Source of the DNA: Ignavibacteriaceae bacterium
GTDB lineage: Bacteria; Bacteroidota; Ignavibacteria; Ignavibacteriales; Ignavibacteriaceae
Assembly (NCBI GenBank): GCA_008933765.1
Contig: WBUK01000008.1
Coordinates: 1 to 64,000, forward strand
Direction: 5' to 3'
DNA: 64,000 nt
Part shown: positions 43,916-53,916 of the stretch, piece after piece
How the letters are laid out: the number at the start of each line of letters is the position of its first letter
Position numbering within the stretch: the stretch's first letter is position 1
Notes under the pieces: generated by a model
What the model saw: the letters and a program-made list of their open reading frames with translations, nothing else
What the model was told of the DNA's origin: nothing
Database searches by the model: none
Position numbers and translations under genes: made by a program

Positions 43916-43929
43916 TGTAAGCGCTTACA
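43916..43929. promoter_or_regulatory. LacI-family operator 1, TGTAAGCGCTTACA
   Basis: A perfect 14-bp palindrome with central CG, typical of LacI/GalR-family (and cre-like) operators. A LacI-family regulator is encoded at 47719-48741, directly downstream of the two genes controlled here. Confidence 0.85.
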
Positions 43930-43939
43930 TACCCGAAAA

Positions 43940-43953
43940 TGTAAGCGCTTACA
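43940..43953. promoter_or_regulatory. LacI-family operator 2, TGTAAGCGCTTACA
   Basis: It is identical to operator 1, with a centre-to-centre distance of 24 bases, so two dimers would sit on roughly similar helix faces. It ends 37 bases before the start codon of the NHL protein. Confidence 0.85.
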
Positions 43954-43990
43954 CGAACCATTCACCAACAAATAACATATCGGAGAAATC

Positions 43991-45724
43991 ATGAAAAATT
44001 TTACTTTCTTTCTTCTGTTTTTCGCTCTCTGTGCGGGTTTTACCTCCGCTCAGTTTGTGAACGGGCCTCCTGCTGAAGGTGTGCTCGGGCAGGTGGATTA
44101 TATAACACCAACCGCCGGAACCGCAATTAACAAATTCAACGGCCCTAACGGCGTATTTTTCGATAACAGAAACGGAAAAGTCTGGGTTGCAGACCGCGGA
44201 AACCACCGCGTTCTAAGATTCTCAAGCATTAACGCTTACATTAACGGTGGTGATGCAGAACTTGTTATAGGGCAGCCTGATTTCACTACGAACACTTCAG
44301 GACTTACAGCAACCAAAATGAACAACCCTATTATAGCTTTGGTTGATGGAAGCGGAACCTTGTGGGTCAGTGAATACGGAAACAACAGAGTTACAAGATG
44401 GGACAACGCCGACCAACTCGTGAACGGCGATACCGCTGACGGGGTGCTCGGGCAACCTGATTTCACTACAAACTCCGCCGCAACTACACAAAATAAATTC
44501 AGCGGTCCCGCCGGAATTTTCATCGAAGCAAACGGTACTTTGTGGGTCAGTAATTTCAACACACACAGGGTACTTCGCTTCCAAAACGCTGCAACTTTGC
44601 CCAATGGTGCAAACGCTGACCTCGTCCTCGGGCAACCTGATTTCACAACCGGCACTTCAGGCACTACTGCTGCGAAAATGAACAACGCAAACGGCGTTTA
44701 TGTCGATGTGCTGGGCAACCTGTGGGTCAGCGAATTTACAAACAGACGCGTGCTGAAATTCAACAATGCTGCAACTCTCACAACGGGTCAGGCAGCTGAT
44801 GGTGTGCTCGGGCAGCCCGATTTCACCACCAATACTTCAAACACAACTCAGGCAGGCTCTGGAAATGTCAGATGGGTAACCGGTGATATCCTCGGTAACT
44901 TATATGTTGTTCAGGAAAACAACAACAGAATCTCCGTCTTCCTGCAGGCTGCTACACTACCCAACGGTGCCAATGCGGATTATGTTATTGGGCAGCCTGA
45001 TTTCACAACAGGTACGGGCTTAAACCCACCGACTCAAAACTCGCTCAGAACACCCAGATGTGCCTCTGTTGATAACACAGGCAAAAAACTTTGGGTGACC
45101 GACTGGGCAAACAACCGCGTGTTGCGTTATGATATTTCATCCATTGTCCCTGTTGAACTCGCTGCGTTTTCAGCTTCTGTTTCGCTTGATGGGGTTACAT
45201 TGAAGTGGACTACCGCAACCGAACTCAACAACCTCGGTTTCGCAGTTGAAAGAAGGGAAGAAAACAGCCAATTCCATGAAATCGGTTTCATAAAAGGTAA
45301 TGGCACAACTACAAACCAAAATTCATATTCTTTCTTAGATAAAAACCCATTCACCGGAACGGTTTATTACAGATTGAAACAAGTTGATTTTGATGGTTCC
45401 GCACACTATTCAAACGAGATAATGGCTGAGACCTTCACAACTTTGAATGATTTCCACCTTTTTGGTAACTATCCAAACCCCTTCAACCCGAGCACAGTGA
45501 TATCTTATTCACTGCCGGAGAGAACCAACCTTAAAATCGTAGTAAGAGACATCCTCGGCAGCGAAGTTGCTGAAATCTTCAACGGTGTGGCTCAGCCCGG
45601 AATTAACCAAGTTGAGTGGAATGGCACCAATTCACAAGGTCACACTGTAAATTCAGGTGTCTATTTCTATACAATTGAAATGGGCAGCAAAGTGGTTTCA
45701 GGAAAAATGATACTTAACAAATAG
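43991..45724 (+). CDS. Secreted NHL-repeat protein with type IX sorting domain
   Basis: This 577-residue protein has a signal peptide (FTFFLLFFALCAGFTSAQ). Six or so repeats with the signature VLGQPDFTTN alternate with NRVLRF blades, an NHL-type beta propeller. A fibronectin-like domain follows (SVSLDGVTLKWTTATE). The C-terminal 80 residues are a type IX secretion sorting domain (NYPNPFNPSTVISYSLPE to KVVSGKMILNK). It should be exported by T9SS to the surface or medium. A GGAG ribosome binding site precedes the ATG. The SGNH hydrolase gene follows after 8 bases, and both lie behind the two LacI operators. Confidence 0.9.
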   Translation: MKNFTFFLLFFALCAGFTSAQFVNGPPAEGVLGQVDYITPTAGTAINKFNGPNGVFFDNRNGKVWVADRGNHRVLRFSSINAYINGGDAELVIGQPDFTTNTSGLTATKMNNPIIALVDGSGTLWVSEYGNNRVTRWDNADQLVNGDTADGVLGQPDFTTNSAATTQNKFSGPAGIFIEANGTLWVSNFNTHRVLRFQNAATLPNGANADLVLGQPDFTTGTSGTTAAKMNNANGVYVDVLGNLWVSEFTNRRVLKFNNAATLTTGQAADGVLGQPDFTTNTSNTTQAGSGNVRWVTGDILGNLYVVQENNNRISVFLQAATLPNGANADYVIGQPDFTTGTGLNPPTQNSLRTPRCASVDNTGKKLWVTDWANNRVLRYDISSIVPVELAAFSASVSLDGVTLKWTTATELNNLGFAVERREENSQFHEIGFIKGNGTTTNQNSYSFLDKNPFTGTVYYRLKQVDFDGSAHYSNEIMAETFTTLNDFHLFGNYPNPFNPSTVISYSLPERTNLKIVVRDILGSEVAEIFNGVAQPGINQVEWNGTNSQGHTVNSGVYFYTIEMGSKVVSGKMILNK

Positions 45725-45732
45725 GCAGCAAC

Positions 45733-47511
45733 ATGAAGTTCTTTGAAAAAATTATTTTTTCGCTTTTTTTGCTTATTTCGTTCAGCACTCTGCAGGCGCA
45801 GGATTATCTCTTTTTCACGGATAGTGATATTCCCAACTACTATGATCCCAGCTACCTGCAGGTTAATGCACCAAGTGAATTGTTAATGGTGAACGGAGTA
45901 AAGTTCCCCGTTGTGTCTGATACTTTCTATTCGGGCACAAACGGGCTTAAACTGCAATACAAATCGATGAACGGCGGAAACTGGGTTGCGGCTGTGGCTG
46001 CCCCCGGCTGGCCCGGAAGAGATGCTACCCTTAAAGATTCCGTCGTTTTTATGATCTATTCTCCCGTTTCTGTACCGGCAGCAAATCTGCCGATGCTATT
46101 CGTGGAAGATTTATCCAACCAGCGTTCAACAAAAATCCCGTTAAGTAAATACAACCCTGCCGGCGTGCCTGCAGGGCAATGGGTGAAACTCTGGATACCG
46201 TTAGATACCTTAAAACAAAACCCGGGCGGCTGCGACCTGACCAGGGTTAAGACGATCTTCTGGTCTCAGGGTATTGATGACGCTGTTACAAGAACTTTCT
46301 TCATCGATGATGTAAAAATGACCGGCGGTGCCTCAATTTATGATTATAACTACATTGTTGTTATCGGTTCATCAACTTCCGCGGGCACAGGCGCCAGCCC
46401 ACAGGATAGCTCCTATGTGAACAGGCTGAGAAAACATATCCAAAGCATAGACACTACTTACAAAGTGCTCAATCTTGCAGTGGGCGGGTTCACTACTTAT
46501 CATGTTATGCCCACAGGCTTCGTACCGCCGGGCGGAAGACCGGCACCGCGCCCAACCAATAACATCTCTTATGCACTGGAATATAACCCAAAGATGATAT
46601 TCATCAATTTGCCTTCTAACGATGCTGCAAGCGGCTACCCAATTGAAGAACAAATTGCTAATTTCGATACTCTGGTGGCTGTGGCTACCCGGAATAATGT
46701 TAAATTCTGGATAACTTCAACCCAACCGCGTAACCTGAGCAACCCCACACAGATGAATCTTTTGACTTCAATGCGGGATTCAGTTTTCACCCGTTACGCT
46801 GCATACGCTGTTGATTTTTGGAACGGTTTGGCGCAACCTAATGGGTACATTAAACCGGAATATGATTTCGGCGACGGCATCCACCTGAACAACGCCGGGC
46901 ACAGGCTGATATATGAGAGGGCTGTTCAGGTAATTCTCCCCGAATTAGTGCCTGTTGAACTGATCAGCTTCCTTGCTTCCCGTTCGGGTTCCGAAGTCGT
47001 GCTGCAGTGGTTAAGTGCCACAGAGACAAACAATTACGGCTACGAGGTCCAAAGAAGCACTGATAAAGTAAACTTTGAAACCATCGGGTTTATTGAAGGA
47101 GCGGGCACCACCACTTCCATTTCGTCGTATAATTTCACGGACGGTGATGCCGACCCAAACTCAACCCTTTACTACAGGCTGAAACAAATTGATTATGACG
47201 GAAAAGCTTCTTATTCGGGCATAACGGAAGTGGAGGCTGAATCCCCTATGGGATTCAAACTCTTTCAGAACTATCCCAATCCCTTCAACCCTGAAACGGT
47301 GATCTCTTTTTCACTGCCGAAAAATCTTTCGGTGAAGGTGAATGTTTACGATATGACGGGGAAAGAAGTAGCGGAGCTTTTTTCGGGCGATCTGAACCAA
47401 GGATACCATAAGCTGAACTTTAACGCTTCTCACCTTGCCACAGGTATCTATTCGTGCAGAGTGTTAGCGGGCGATTTTAGTTCAACAATAAAACTTTTGC
47501 TGTTGAAATAA
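45733..47511 (+). CDS. Secreted SGNH/GDSL hydrolase with type IX sorting domain
   Basis: The 592-residue protein has a signal peptide (FSLFLLISFSTLQAQ) and a beta-rich N-terminal domain of about 190 residues resembling a carbohydrate-binding module. An SGNH hydrolase domain follows with Ser213 in VVIGSSTSAG, Asn296 in LPSND and Asp381/His384 in GDGIHLNNAGH. A fibronectin-like domain and a T9SS sorting domain (NYPNPFNPETVISFSLPK) end it. It is probably an extracellular carbohydrate or acyl esterase. Control by the LacI regulator suggests induction by a sugar. Confidence 0.9.
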   Translation: MKFFEKIIFSLFLLISFSTLQAQDYLFFTDSDIPNYYDPSYLQVNAPSELLMVNGVKFPVVSDTFYSGTNGLKLQYKSMNGGNWVAAVAAPGWPGRDATLKDSVVFMIYSPVSVPAANLPMLFVEDLSNQRSTKIPLSKYNPAGVPAGQWVKLWIPLDTLKQNPGGCDLTRVKTIFWSQGIDDAVTRTFFIDDVKMTGGASIYDYNYIVVIGSSTSAGTGASPQDSSYVNRLRKHIQSIDTTYKVLNLAVGGFTTYHVMPTGFVPPGGRPAPRPTNNISYALEYNPKMIFINLPSNDAASGYPIEEQIANFDTLVAVATRNNVKFWITSTQPRNLSNPTQMNLLTSMRDSVFTRYAAYAVDFWNGLAQPNGYIKPEYDFGDGIHLNNAGHRLIYERAVQVILPELVPVELISFLASRSGSEVVLQWLSATETNNYGYEVQRSTDKVNFETIGFIEGAGTTTSISSYNFTDGDADPNSTLYYRLKQIDYDGKASYSGITEVEAESPMGFKLFQNYPNPFNPETVISFSLPKNLSVKVNVYDMTGKEVAELFSGDLNQGYHKLNFNASHLATGIYSCRVLAGDFSSTIKLLLLK

Positions 47512-47610
47512 GTTCTTAGTGCGGAGCAATTTCTATTGCGGAGATTATGCGGTTTAATTATGAAATTTTGCTCCTGATGTAAGAAACGGTTACAACAGTA
47601 TGTAAAATCA

Positions 47611-47652
47611 AAAAAATAAGGACCGGGCTTAAAAACCCGGTCCTTTTTTAAT
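47611..47652. terminator. Bidirectional terminator between the SGNH gene and lacI
   Basis: AAGGACCGGG and CCCGGTCCTT make a 10-bp perfect stem with an 8-nt loop, followed by TTTTTAAT on the plus strand and preceded by AAAAAATA, which gives a T run on the minus strand. It separates the convergent SGNH and LacI genes. Confidence 0.9.
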
Positions 47653-47718
47653 AATGTTTTCAACGGGCTGTTTTTGCTCTTCGGTTTTTCAGAAGGGGTA
47701 TCCCGTTTCGCAAAATAT

Positions 47719-48741
47719 CTATTCCCGTTTAAAATCTGTCGATTTTCTTATTTTCAGTTCAGGTTCAATTAAAATTTTCGAGGGTTCAGATAAAGTATCG
47801 TAACCATTTAGCGCTTCCGTCATTTTTTGAAATGCCAAGGTACCAAATTTTGAAATATTTAAATTAACGGAAGTTAAAGACGGATGTGTCATCTGCACAT
47901 ATTCGATGTCATCAAACCCGCAAAGAGCCACATCTTCCGGCACACGGATACCTGAACTTTGAAAGTGGTTCAATGCACCCAAAGCCATTGCGTCGTTTGA
48001 AGCGAAAACGGCGGTAATATCTTTTCTTTTAGTAAAAAGCCGTTCCATAGCGTAATAACCGGTAATTTGTCTGAAGTTACCCTCTAAAATTTCAATATTC
48101 TCAGGTGAAATACCCCCTTTTTCCGTTGCGGAAATAAAAGCTTCTTTTCTCTCTATAGCGTCAGTGTTCCCCTTTTCTCCTTCAATTAAGGCAATTTTTT
48201 TGTGCCCTTGCGCTATCAGGTGTTCAGTTGCCATTTTTGCGCCGGTAATGTTGTTCAAAGCAAGGTCTGCTTCTCCCAAAAAGCGATTAAAACGGCTAAG
48301 CATCACCGTCGGTAACCCCGGAAACAAACTGTTAATCTCTTCTCTTATCCCTGCTTTGTGGTACATCAAAATCAACCCGTCGATCTTGGAGGATAATTTT
48401 CGAAGTGTAGCAAATAACTCTTCTGAAGAGCCTCTTCTGCCGGCAATCACAATGTCAAAACCTTCATTTTCCAGTAAAGAATGGAGCGTAAACACAAACT
48501 CTGAGAAAAAGCCGCCATAAAGCACCGGCAAAACAACTCCGATAGTATTCTGTTTCCCTCCACTTAACCCTCTGGCAGAAGCATTTGGTGAAAAATTCAG
48601 TTTGGCTGCAGTCTTAAGGACAAGGGCTACTGTTTCCGGTTTAACCCGCGGGCTTTTATTAAATACCCTGGAAACAGTGGCAATTGATACTTTTGCTTCT
48701 CTTGCCACATCATAAATTGTAGTTGCTTTTTCCGGTTTCAT
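47719..48741 (-). CDS. LacI-family transcriptional regulator
   Basis: The 340-residue regulator has an N-terminal HTH with hinge helix (TTIYDVAREAKVSIATVSRV, then LNFSPNASARGLSGGK) and a periplasmic-binding-protein-like sugar sensor domain with GFDDIEYVQMTHPSLTSV near the end. Its operators are probably the two palindromes at 43916 and 43940, controlling the NHL and SGNH genes that it faces. I see no copy of that operator at its own promoter. Confidence 0.95.
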   Translation of the reverse strand: MKPEKATTIYDVAREAKVSIATVSRVFNKSPRVKPETVALVLKTAAKLNFSPNASARGLSGGKQNTIGVVLPVLYGGFFSEFVFTLHSLLENEGFDIVIAGRRGSSEELFATLRKLSSKIDGLILMYHKAGIREEINSLFPGLPTVMLSRFNRFLGEADLALNNITGAKMATEHLIAQGHKKIALIEGEKGNTDAIERKEAFISATEKGGISPENIEILEGNFRQITGYYAMERLFTKRKDITAVFASNDAMALGALNHFQSSGIRVPEDVALCGFDDIEYVQMTHPSLTSVNLNISKFGTLAFQKMTEALNGYDTLSEPSKILIEPELKIRKSTDFKRE

Positions 48742-49113
48742 TTCTTATCACTTTTAACAATTTAAACTTAACAAATTATCTGAAAAAATCACTTGTTATC
48801 TTTCTTTTTATTTATAAAATTTCTGAAGTATAAACGGAGTGCCGAAGAGAAAGGAGAAAAATAAGAAGAAACTCAAATTTTGGAAACTTAGCAGCGTCCT
48901 TCCTCTTTGCCCAAGGATATGAAAAAAAATGTCAGAAGAAAAGTAAGATGAAATATAAAGTGAAAGCCAAAGAGCATTTCACTAACTTACCATGAATTTT
49001 TGTTAATTAACTCACATTGAATCAAAACTGCTTTTAATTCATCTAACTTTATATTATGTTTTAAGGTTGTTCGTTTTTTTTTACGACATGAATAAAAAAT
49101 TAAAGGATATATA
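48742..49113. other. Divergent promoter region between lacI and the peroxiredoxin gene
   Basis: No gene is visible in these 372 AT-rich bases. An AAAGGATATATA sequence just before the peroxiredoxin ATG is its ribosome binding site. I see no palindrome that would mark a peroxide-sensing regulator. Confidence 0.4.
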
Positions 49114-49761
49114 ATGGAGAATAATCAACCAAGAATGCCCCTTCTGGGCGATAAAATGCCCGAACTAACCGTTCAGACAACCCACGGAGTTAAACAAATT
49201 CCGGGTGATTTTGCAGGTAAATGGCTCGTTCTTTTCAGCCACCCGGGCGATTTTACTCCCGTTTGCACTACTGAATTTGTAGCCTTCGCCAACAGGGCGG
49301 AAGAATTTAAAAAATTAAACGCGGAACTTTGCGGTCACTCCATCGACCAGGTCTTCTCTCACATCAAATGGGTTGAGTGGATCGAAGAAAAACTGAATGT
49401 GAAAATCCCCTTCCCGGTTATTGCCGATGATATGGGAAATATTGCAAAATCTCTCGGAATGATCCATCCGGGCAAAGGTACAAATACAGTTCGCGCGGTT
49501 TATGTTATCGACCCCGACGGTATCCTCCGCCTGATGATTTATTATCCTCAGGAAATCGGAAGACAAGTTGATGAGGTGTTGCGCGCTCTTAAAGCTCTGC
49601 AAATCTCTGACGCCAACAAGGTTGCCATGCCCGAAAACTGGCCCAATAACGAGCTGATTAAGGATAAAGTTATCATCCCACCTCCAAAAGATGTAGCAGC
49701 TATTGAAAGCAGACAACAGTTCGAGGGTCCCGACTGGTGGTTCAAATACAAAGAACTTTGA
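49114..49761 (+). CDS. Peroxiredoxin, Prx6-like, probably 1-Cys
   Basis: This 215-residue peroxiredoxin reduces peroxides. The peroxidatic Cys51 lies in the conserved [13 protein letters not shown] context. The archaeal-type C-terminal extension ends in [11 protein letters not shown], but the cysteine pair found in many archaeal homologues next to the DWWF motif is missing. One other Cys ([10 protein letters not shown]) is present. It stands alone and has its own promoter and terminator. Confidence 0.94.
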   Translation: MENNQPRMPLLGDKMPELTVQTTHGVKQIPGDFAGKWLVLFSHPGDFTPVCTTEFVAFANRAEEFKKLNAELCGHSIDQVFSHIKWVEWIEEKLNVKIPFPVIADDMGNIAKSLGMIHPGKGTNTVRAVYVIDPDGILRLMIYYPQEIGRQVDEVLRALKALQISDANKVAMPENWPNNELIKDKVIIPPPKDVAAIESRQQFEGPDWWFKYKEL

Positions 49762-49896
49762 TGGTAACGACCATTGATTGTAAAAACCTTTGAATAATTG
49801 GAAAACAAAATCTTGGGTTCAAAAACTGGTAATTAATTCGTAGTTGACCGATAACTGATTAAAGATCAGAAATGATCAAAAAATGTTTAGTAGCTG

Positions 49897-50000
49897 AACA
49901 ACACTAAACGATTGCTAAAAACGCTAAATGGCTGCAATTTGGTAAGTAGTTTAACAACACTAAACGATTGCTAAACGCTAAATGGCTGCAATTTGGTAAG
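49897..50000. repeat. Approximately 50-bp direct repeat, two copies
   Basis: Copies at 49897-49946 and 49953-50000 share AACAACACTAAACGATTGCT, then CGCTAAATGGCTGCAATTT and GGTAAG. The second lacks two A residues. A decayed third begins near 50003. They lie 3' of the peroxiredoxin gene. Confidence 0.85.
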
Positions 50001-50121
50001 CGACTGAGCAACGCTTCACCGTTGCAAAGAACAAAGCTTTTATCAACTACAAAACAGCGCCAAAACTAAAACTTGGTGGAAATTAATCACCTAAAACCAG
50101 CAACTCCAAATTAAAACTAAG

Positions 50122-50156
50122 AAAAGGGTGGTGTTTTTAACGCCGCCCTTTTTTTG
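50122..50156 (+). terminator. Rho-independent terminator
   Basis: AAAAGGGTGGTG pairs with CGCCGCCCTTTT (two G-U pairs) around a 7-nt loop and runs into a T tract. It lies about 360 bases past the peroxiredoxin stop and insulates the following methyltransferase gene. Confidence 0.85.
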
Positions 50157-50214
50157 GTATGTGAATTTTTTTTTCTTTATTCGCATCTTTGTTTTCAATT
50201 AGATTGGCTTATTC

Positions 50215-51300
50215 ATGCCCGATATTCTCACTCCCGAAACAACCGGGTATCTAAACTCAGTCAGAGGCAAGCAAACTCCTCTGATTGCCGAGATGGAGAA
50301 GTATGCGGAAGAGAACCATGTACCCATACTCGACCCCAATTCTGCGGCATTTCTCGAAGTGTTGGTTAAATCTTCAAACGCCGGCACTGTGCTCGAAATT
50401 GGAACCGCAATAGCCTACACAACAACCCGAATTGCGGCTGCACTTCCCGAAAAAGGAATGATTTACACAATCGAAAAATCAGCCGATATGATACCCCTCG
50501 CTCAAAGAAACATTGAAGCCTCAGGGGTGAAACACAAAATTAAATTGTTGCAAGGCGAAGCTTTTCATCACCTTTTAAATTTGGATATCGAGTTTGATTT
50601 GATTTTTTTGGATGCTGACAAGGAAGACTATAAAAGGCTTTTCGAACTTTCCCTGCCCCTTCTGAAAAAAGGTGGGCTTTACATCGTAGATAATCTCCTG
50701 TGGCACGGATATACCGCTTTCAGCGGCGAAATCCCGCAAAAATACCTCCGCTCAACGGGTATGGTACGGGAGTTCAACCAAATTTTTCTGAAATCACCGG
50801 CACTTCAAACTTCACTTATTCCTATTGGGGACGGTTTGGGTTTGGGCTACAAATTAACCGAAAAAGGAGAAGATACCATCAATAATATTCACATGTGCTA
50901 TAAGAACTTCGATCTGATTGTTAACAATCGGATGGAAGAACCCGAAGATATGAGAACCTTGCTTGAACTGACGATCGAAGGCGAACTCGAAAAGAACTTT
51001 GAAGAGATGTGCTTCGATGCCAAATATATGATCGGGCTTGGCAGCTCCATCGCTAAAGCGGAAGAAAGCCCCGATATTAACTCTTACGGAACGATGAAAG
51101 ATGATCTCAGCTCCACTATTCTTAAGTTTCTCGGTAACTTGAAAGAGATACTTGCATTTGCAGAAGAGAAGTTTCAGCTTTATTTTATAAACAAATATCT
51201 TCAGCAAAATGAAGAGGATGAGGAAATGGAAGACCTCCTCCGCTTAGTAAGCGATTTCGCCGAAATGAAACTGATTATCAATGAGTTGAAGCGAACATAA
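50215..51300 (+). CDS. O-methyltransferase (family 3) with long helical C-terminal extension
   Basis: Residues 1-215 form a SAM-dependent O-methyltransferase of the caffeoyl-CoA type: VLEIGTAIAYTT (motif I), MIYTIEKSADM, DLIFLDADKEDY (metal-binding Asp) and YIVDNLLWHGYT. The remaining 145 residues are charged and helical (KYMIGLGSSIAKAEESPDIN, then LFRLVSDFAEMKLII-like helices) and are not part of the usual enzyme of about 220 residues. Substrate is unknown. A fusion or extended variant is likely; there is no frameshift. Confidence 0.82.
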   Translation: MPDILTPETTGYLNSVRGKQTPLIAEMEKYAEENHVPILDPNSAAFLEVLVKSSNAGTVLEIGTAIAYTTTRIAAALPEKGMIYTIEKSADMIPLAQRNIEASGVKHKIKLLQGEAFHHLLNLDIEFDLIFLDADKEDYKRLFELSLPLLKKGGLYIVDNLLWHGYTAFSGEIPQKYLRSTGMVREFNQIFLKSPALQTSLIPIGDGLGLGYKLTEKGEDTINNIHMCYKNFDLIVNNRMEEPEDMRTLLELTIEGELEKNFEEMCFDAKYMIGLGSSIAKAEESPDINSYGTMKDDLSSTILKFLGNLKEILAFAEEKFQLYFINKYLQQNEEDEEMEDLLRLVSDFAEMKLIINELKRT

Positions 51301-51464
51301 CTTCTGCTTGTTTAGAGGTGCAAAGACCAAAAACCGTTAAACCGCTGAATTAGCATGGAAGAATTAAACAGTACAAGTGGCAAGGAAAGCTCAAATAGCC
51401 CAAATAGCCCAAATAATTCATTTAGCAAAAGAAAAGAAAGCCCGATTTTAAGACATAAAAACAG

Positions 51465-52019
51465 ATGAAAAAACTTTTACGCCCATTAATATTGTCTCTC
51501 TTTTTATGTTCCGTTGCTGCACCACAGATAGCAAAGCTGACCGATGTTGGCGGCGGTGTTGGGCTTGGTGTTTTCAAGGGAAACACTTCCGAAGAGTTTG
51601 GCTATTCAGCACAAGGCTCTTTTGATTTCAAACTGTGGTTCTCTGAAAAATATTATTTCAGAAGTGCCGCTTTTTACACACGAAAGTTCTCCATTCTTCT
51701 GCCGGAAGACCGTTACGGCAGAAATTATCCCTATTTGCAAGGGTTTTCTTTGAAGTTCATGGGCGAGCAGTTGATTACAACACACATCTCAGTCGAAGGT
51801 GGCGGCGGGCTGGCGGTTATTAACGATCGTTCGTTCCCCGAAACGGATGTATGGTCGTTTGGCAGTGGAATTTCGTTTCACACTATTTTCTATTTTTTCG
51901 ATAAAACCGTTGAAACAACCGGATACTCCGTTCACCTTGGCGTTGAGTGGAATGTCGGGTTCTTTAACACTATCCCCGAAATGAACACGGTTCAGGCACA
52001 GCTGCATTATTCTTTTTAG
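51465..52019 (+). CDS. Exported protein, possible outer-membrane beta-barrel
   Basis: The 184-residue protein has a signal peptide (LLRPLILSLFLCSVAAPQ). Alternating strands with aromatic girdle residues (FDFKLWFSEKYYFRSAAFYT; YSVHLGVEWNVGFFN) and a final aromatic residue (AQLHYSF) fit a small outer-membrane barrel. No specific family is recognised. Confidence 0.65.
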   Translation: MKKLLRPLILSLFLCSVAAPQIAKLTDVGGGVGLGVFKGNTSEEFGYSAQGSFDFKLWFSEKYYFRSAAFYTRKFSILLPEDRYGRNYPYLQGFSLKFMGEQLITTHISVEGGGGLAVINDRSFPETDVWSFGSGISFHTIFYFFDKTVETTGYSVHLGVEWNVGFFNTIPEMNTVQAQLHYSF

Positions 52020-52122
52020 TTTTGACTCATCACCATCATACCATCCGTAGTTTATAACTTCTCATCTTCTTTTTTCGTAAATTTATTGTTTAACTTTTTT
52101 AAAATCCGCACTTCGGAGATAA

Positions 52123-53916
52123 ATGAACAATATCAGAAATTTCTGCATTATCGCACATATCGATCACGGTAAAAGCACCATCGCCGACAGGCTTCTGGAA
52201 TTTACCGGCACCGTCAGTGATCGTGAAGCCAAAGCCCAAATCTTAGACAGTATGGATTTGGAACGCGAGCGCGGAATCACGATCAAGTCCCACGCTATTC
52301 AGATGGAATATACGGCGCAAGACGGCAACATATACACGCTGAATCTGATTGATACTCCGGGGCATGTTGATTTTACTTATGAAGTCTCGCGCTCACTCGC
52401 TGCGTGCGAGGGTGCACTGCTTATTGTCGATGCCTCGCAGGGTGTGGAAGCGCAGACGATCTCGAACCTCTATCTTGCAATTGGTGCCGGGTTGGAAATC
52501 ATCCCCGTTCTTAATAAAATCGACCTACCCGGTGCAGAACCCGAAAGAATTGCTCAGCAGGTTATCGACCTGCTCGGCTGCGATAAAGATGAGGTAATCT
52601 ACGCAAGTGCTAAAGCAAAGATTGGCATTCAGGAAATTCTGGAAGCCGTTGTGCAAAGAATCCCGCCTCCAAAAGGTGACCCTGAAAAACCGCTTCAGGC
52701 GCTCGTTTTCGACTCGGTTTTCGACCCCTACCGAGGGGCTATTGCATATATCCGCTTGGTGAACGGCACAATTAAAGAGAAAGATAAAATCCGCTTTTTT
52801 GCTCATGATAACGAATATTTAGCCGAAGAAATCGGCAGCTTAAAATTAGGTAAAAAACGGACAGGCAGCATTTCCGCCGGCGATGTCGGATACCTTATTG
52901 CAGGCATTAAAGATGTGCACGATACAAAAGTTGGCGACACAATAACGCACGCTAAGAACGGCTCGCCTGACCCTCTTCCGGGCTACCAGGATATTAAACC
53001 GATGGTTTACAGCGGGCTTTATCCCACGAACACCGAAGATTTTGAAGATCTGCGCGACGCACTTGATAAATACCGCCTGAACGATTCGTCACTTATTTAC
53101 GAGCCGGAAACCTCCGCTGCGCTTGGGTTTGGGTTCCGGTGTGGCTTCCTTGGGCTGCTTCACATGGAAATAGTGCAGGAGCGCCTTTTCCGCGAGTTCG
53201 ATCAGGCTATTATAACAACTCTTCCCAATGTCGAATACATCGTTTACAAGCGAAACGGGCAGCAAGTGAAGGTGGATAACCCCGACCACATGCCCCCCGC
53301 AGGCGATATTGAGAGAATTGAAGAACCTTTTGTCCGGGCGCAAATTGTTACTCCCAGCGAATATGTCGGCGGAATTATGAAATTGGCAATGGATAAAAGG
53401 GGCGTTTACAACAACACAAATTATATAGATACAACCCGTGCCGACCTCAGTTTTGATTTCCCCCTTTCCGAAATTATCTTCGATTTTTACGACAAACTGA
53501 AATCGATCTCCCGAGGCTACGCTTCTTTCGATTATGAAGTGGTGGGCAACCGTGAATCTGATCTGATAAAACTTGATATACTTCTGAACGGCGACCCTGT
53601 TGATGCACTCTCGATGATCGTTCACAGGTCAAAATCTTACGATTGGGGCAGAAAAGTCTGCGATAAACTGAAAGACCTCATCCCAAGGCAACTTTTTGAG
53701 GTTTCTGTTCAGGCTGCCATCGGAACAAAGGTTATTGCCCGCTCAACCGTGAAAGCAATGCGAAAAAATGTTATCGCTAAGTGCTATGGGGGCGATATCT
53801 CAAGAAAAAGAAAACTTCTGGAAAAGCAAAAAGAAGGCAAAAAACGGATGAAACAGGTAGGAAATGTGGAAATACCCCAGGAAGCCTTTTTGGCCGTTTT
53901 GCAGATCGAAGAGTGA
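52123..53916 (+). CDS. lepA: Elongation factor 4 (LepA)
   Basis: This 597-residue ribosome-associated GTPase has G1 [10 protein letters not shown]3 DTPGHVDF and G4 [10 protein letters not shown], then EF-G-like domains and the LepA-specific C-terminus ([19 protein letters not shown]). Length is typical. A GGAG ribosome binding site precedes it. It is followed by lepB after 316 bases, the classical lepA-lepB neighbourhood. Confidence 0.98.
   Translation: MNNIRNFCIIAHIDHGKSTIADRLLEFTGTVSDREAKAQILDSMDLERERGITIKSHAIQMEYTAQDGNIYTLNLIDTPGHVDFTYEVSRSLAACEGALLIVDASQGVEAQTISNLYLAIGAGLEIIPVLNKIDLPGAEPERIAQQVIDLLGCDKDEVIYASAKAKIGIQEILEAVVQRIPPPKGDPEKPLQALVFDSVFDPYRGAIAYIRLVNGTIKEKDKIRFFAHDNEYLAEEIGSLKLGKKRTGSISAGDVGYLIAGIKDVHDTKVGDTITHAKNGSPDPLPGYQDIKPMVYSGLYPTNTEDFEDLRDALDKYRLNDSSLIYEPETSAALGFGFRCGFLGLLHMEIVQERLFREFDQAIITTLPNVEYIVYKRNGQQVKVDNPDHMPPAGDIERIEEPFVRAQIVTPSEYVGGIMKLAMDKRGVYNNTNYIDTTRADLSFDFPLSEIIFDFYDKLKSISRGYASFDYEVVGNRESDLIKLDILLNGDPVDALSMIVHRSKSYDWGRKVCDKLKDLIPRQLFEVSVQAAIGTKVIARSTVKAMRKNVIAKCYGGDISRKRKLLEKQKEGKKRMKQVGNVEIPQEAFLAVLQIEE

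Larger units (their letters stand above)
43150..43990. other. Large regulatory/non-coding region (841 bases)
   Basis: No convincing gene lies here. The left part (43190-43560) is repetitive, with a 36-bp tandem duplication and the sequence AACAGGGAAAAT at about 43255 and 43362. The right part holds three evenly spaced palindromes, a sigma-70-like promoter and two LacI-type operators, each listed separately. Confidence 0.6.
49762..50214. other. Intergenic region with tandem repeats and a terminator
   Basis: No gene is visible. The region contains a roughly 50-base direct repeat and the Rho-independent terminator listed separately. The rest is AC-rich and partially repetitive. Confidence 0.45.
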
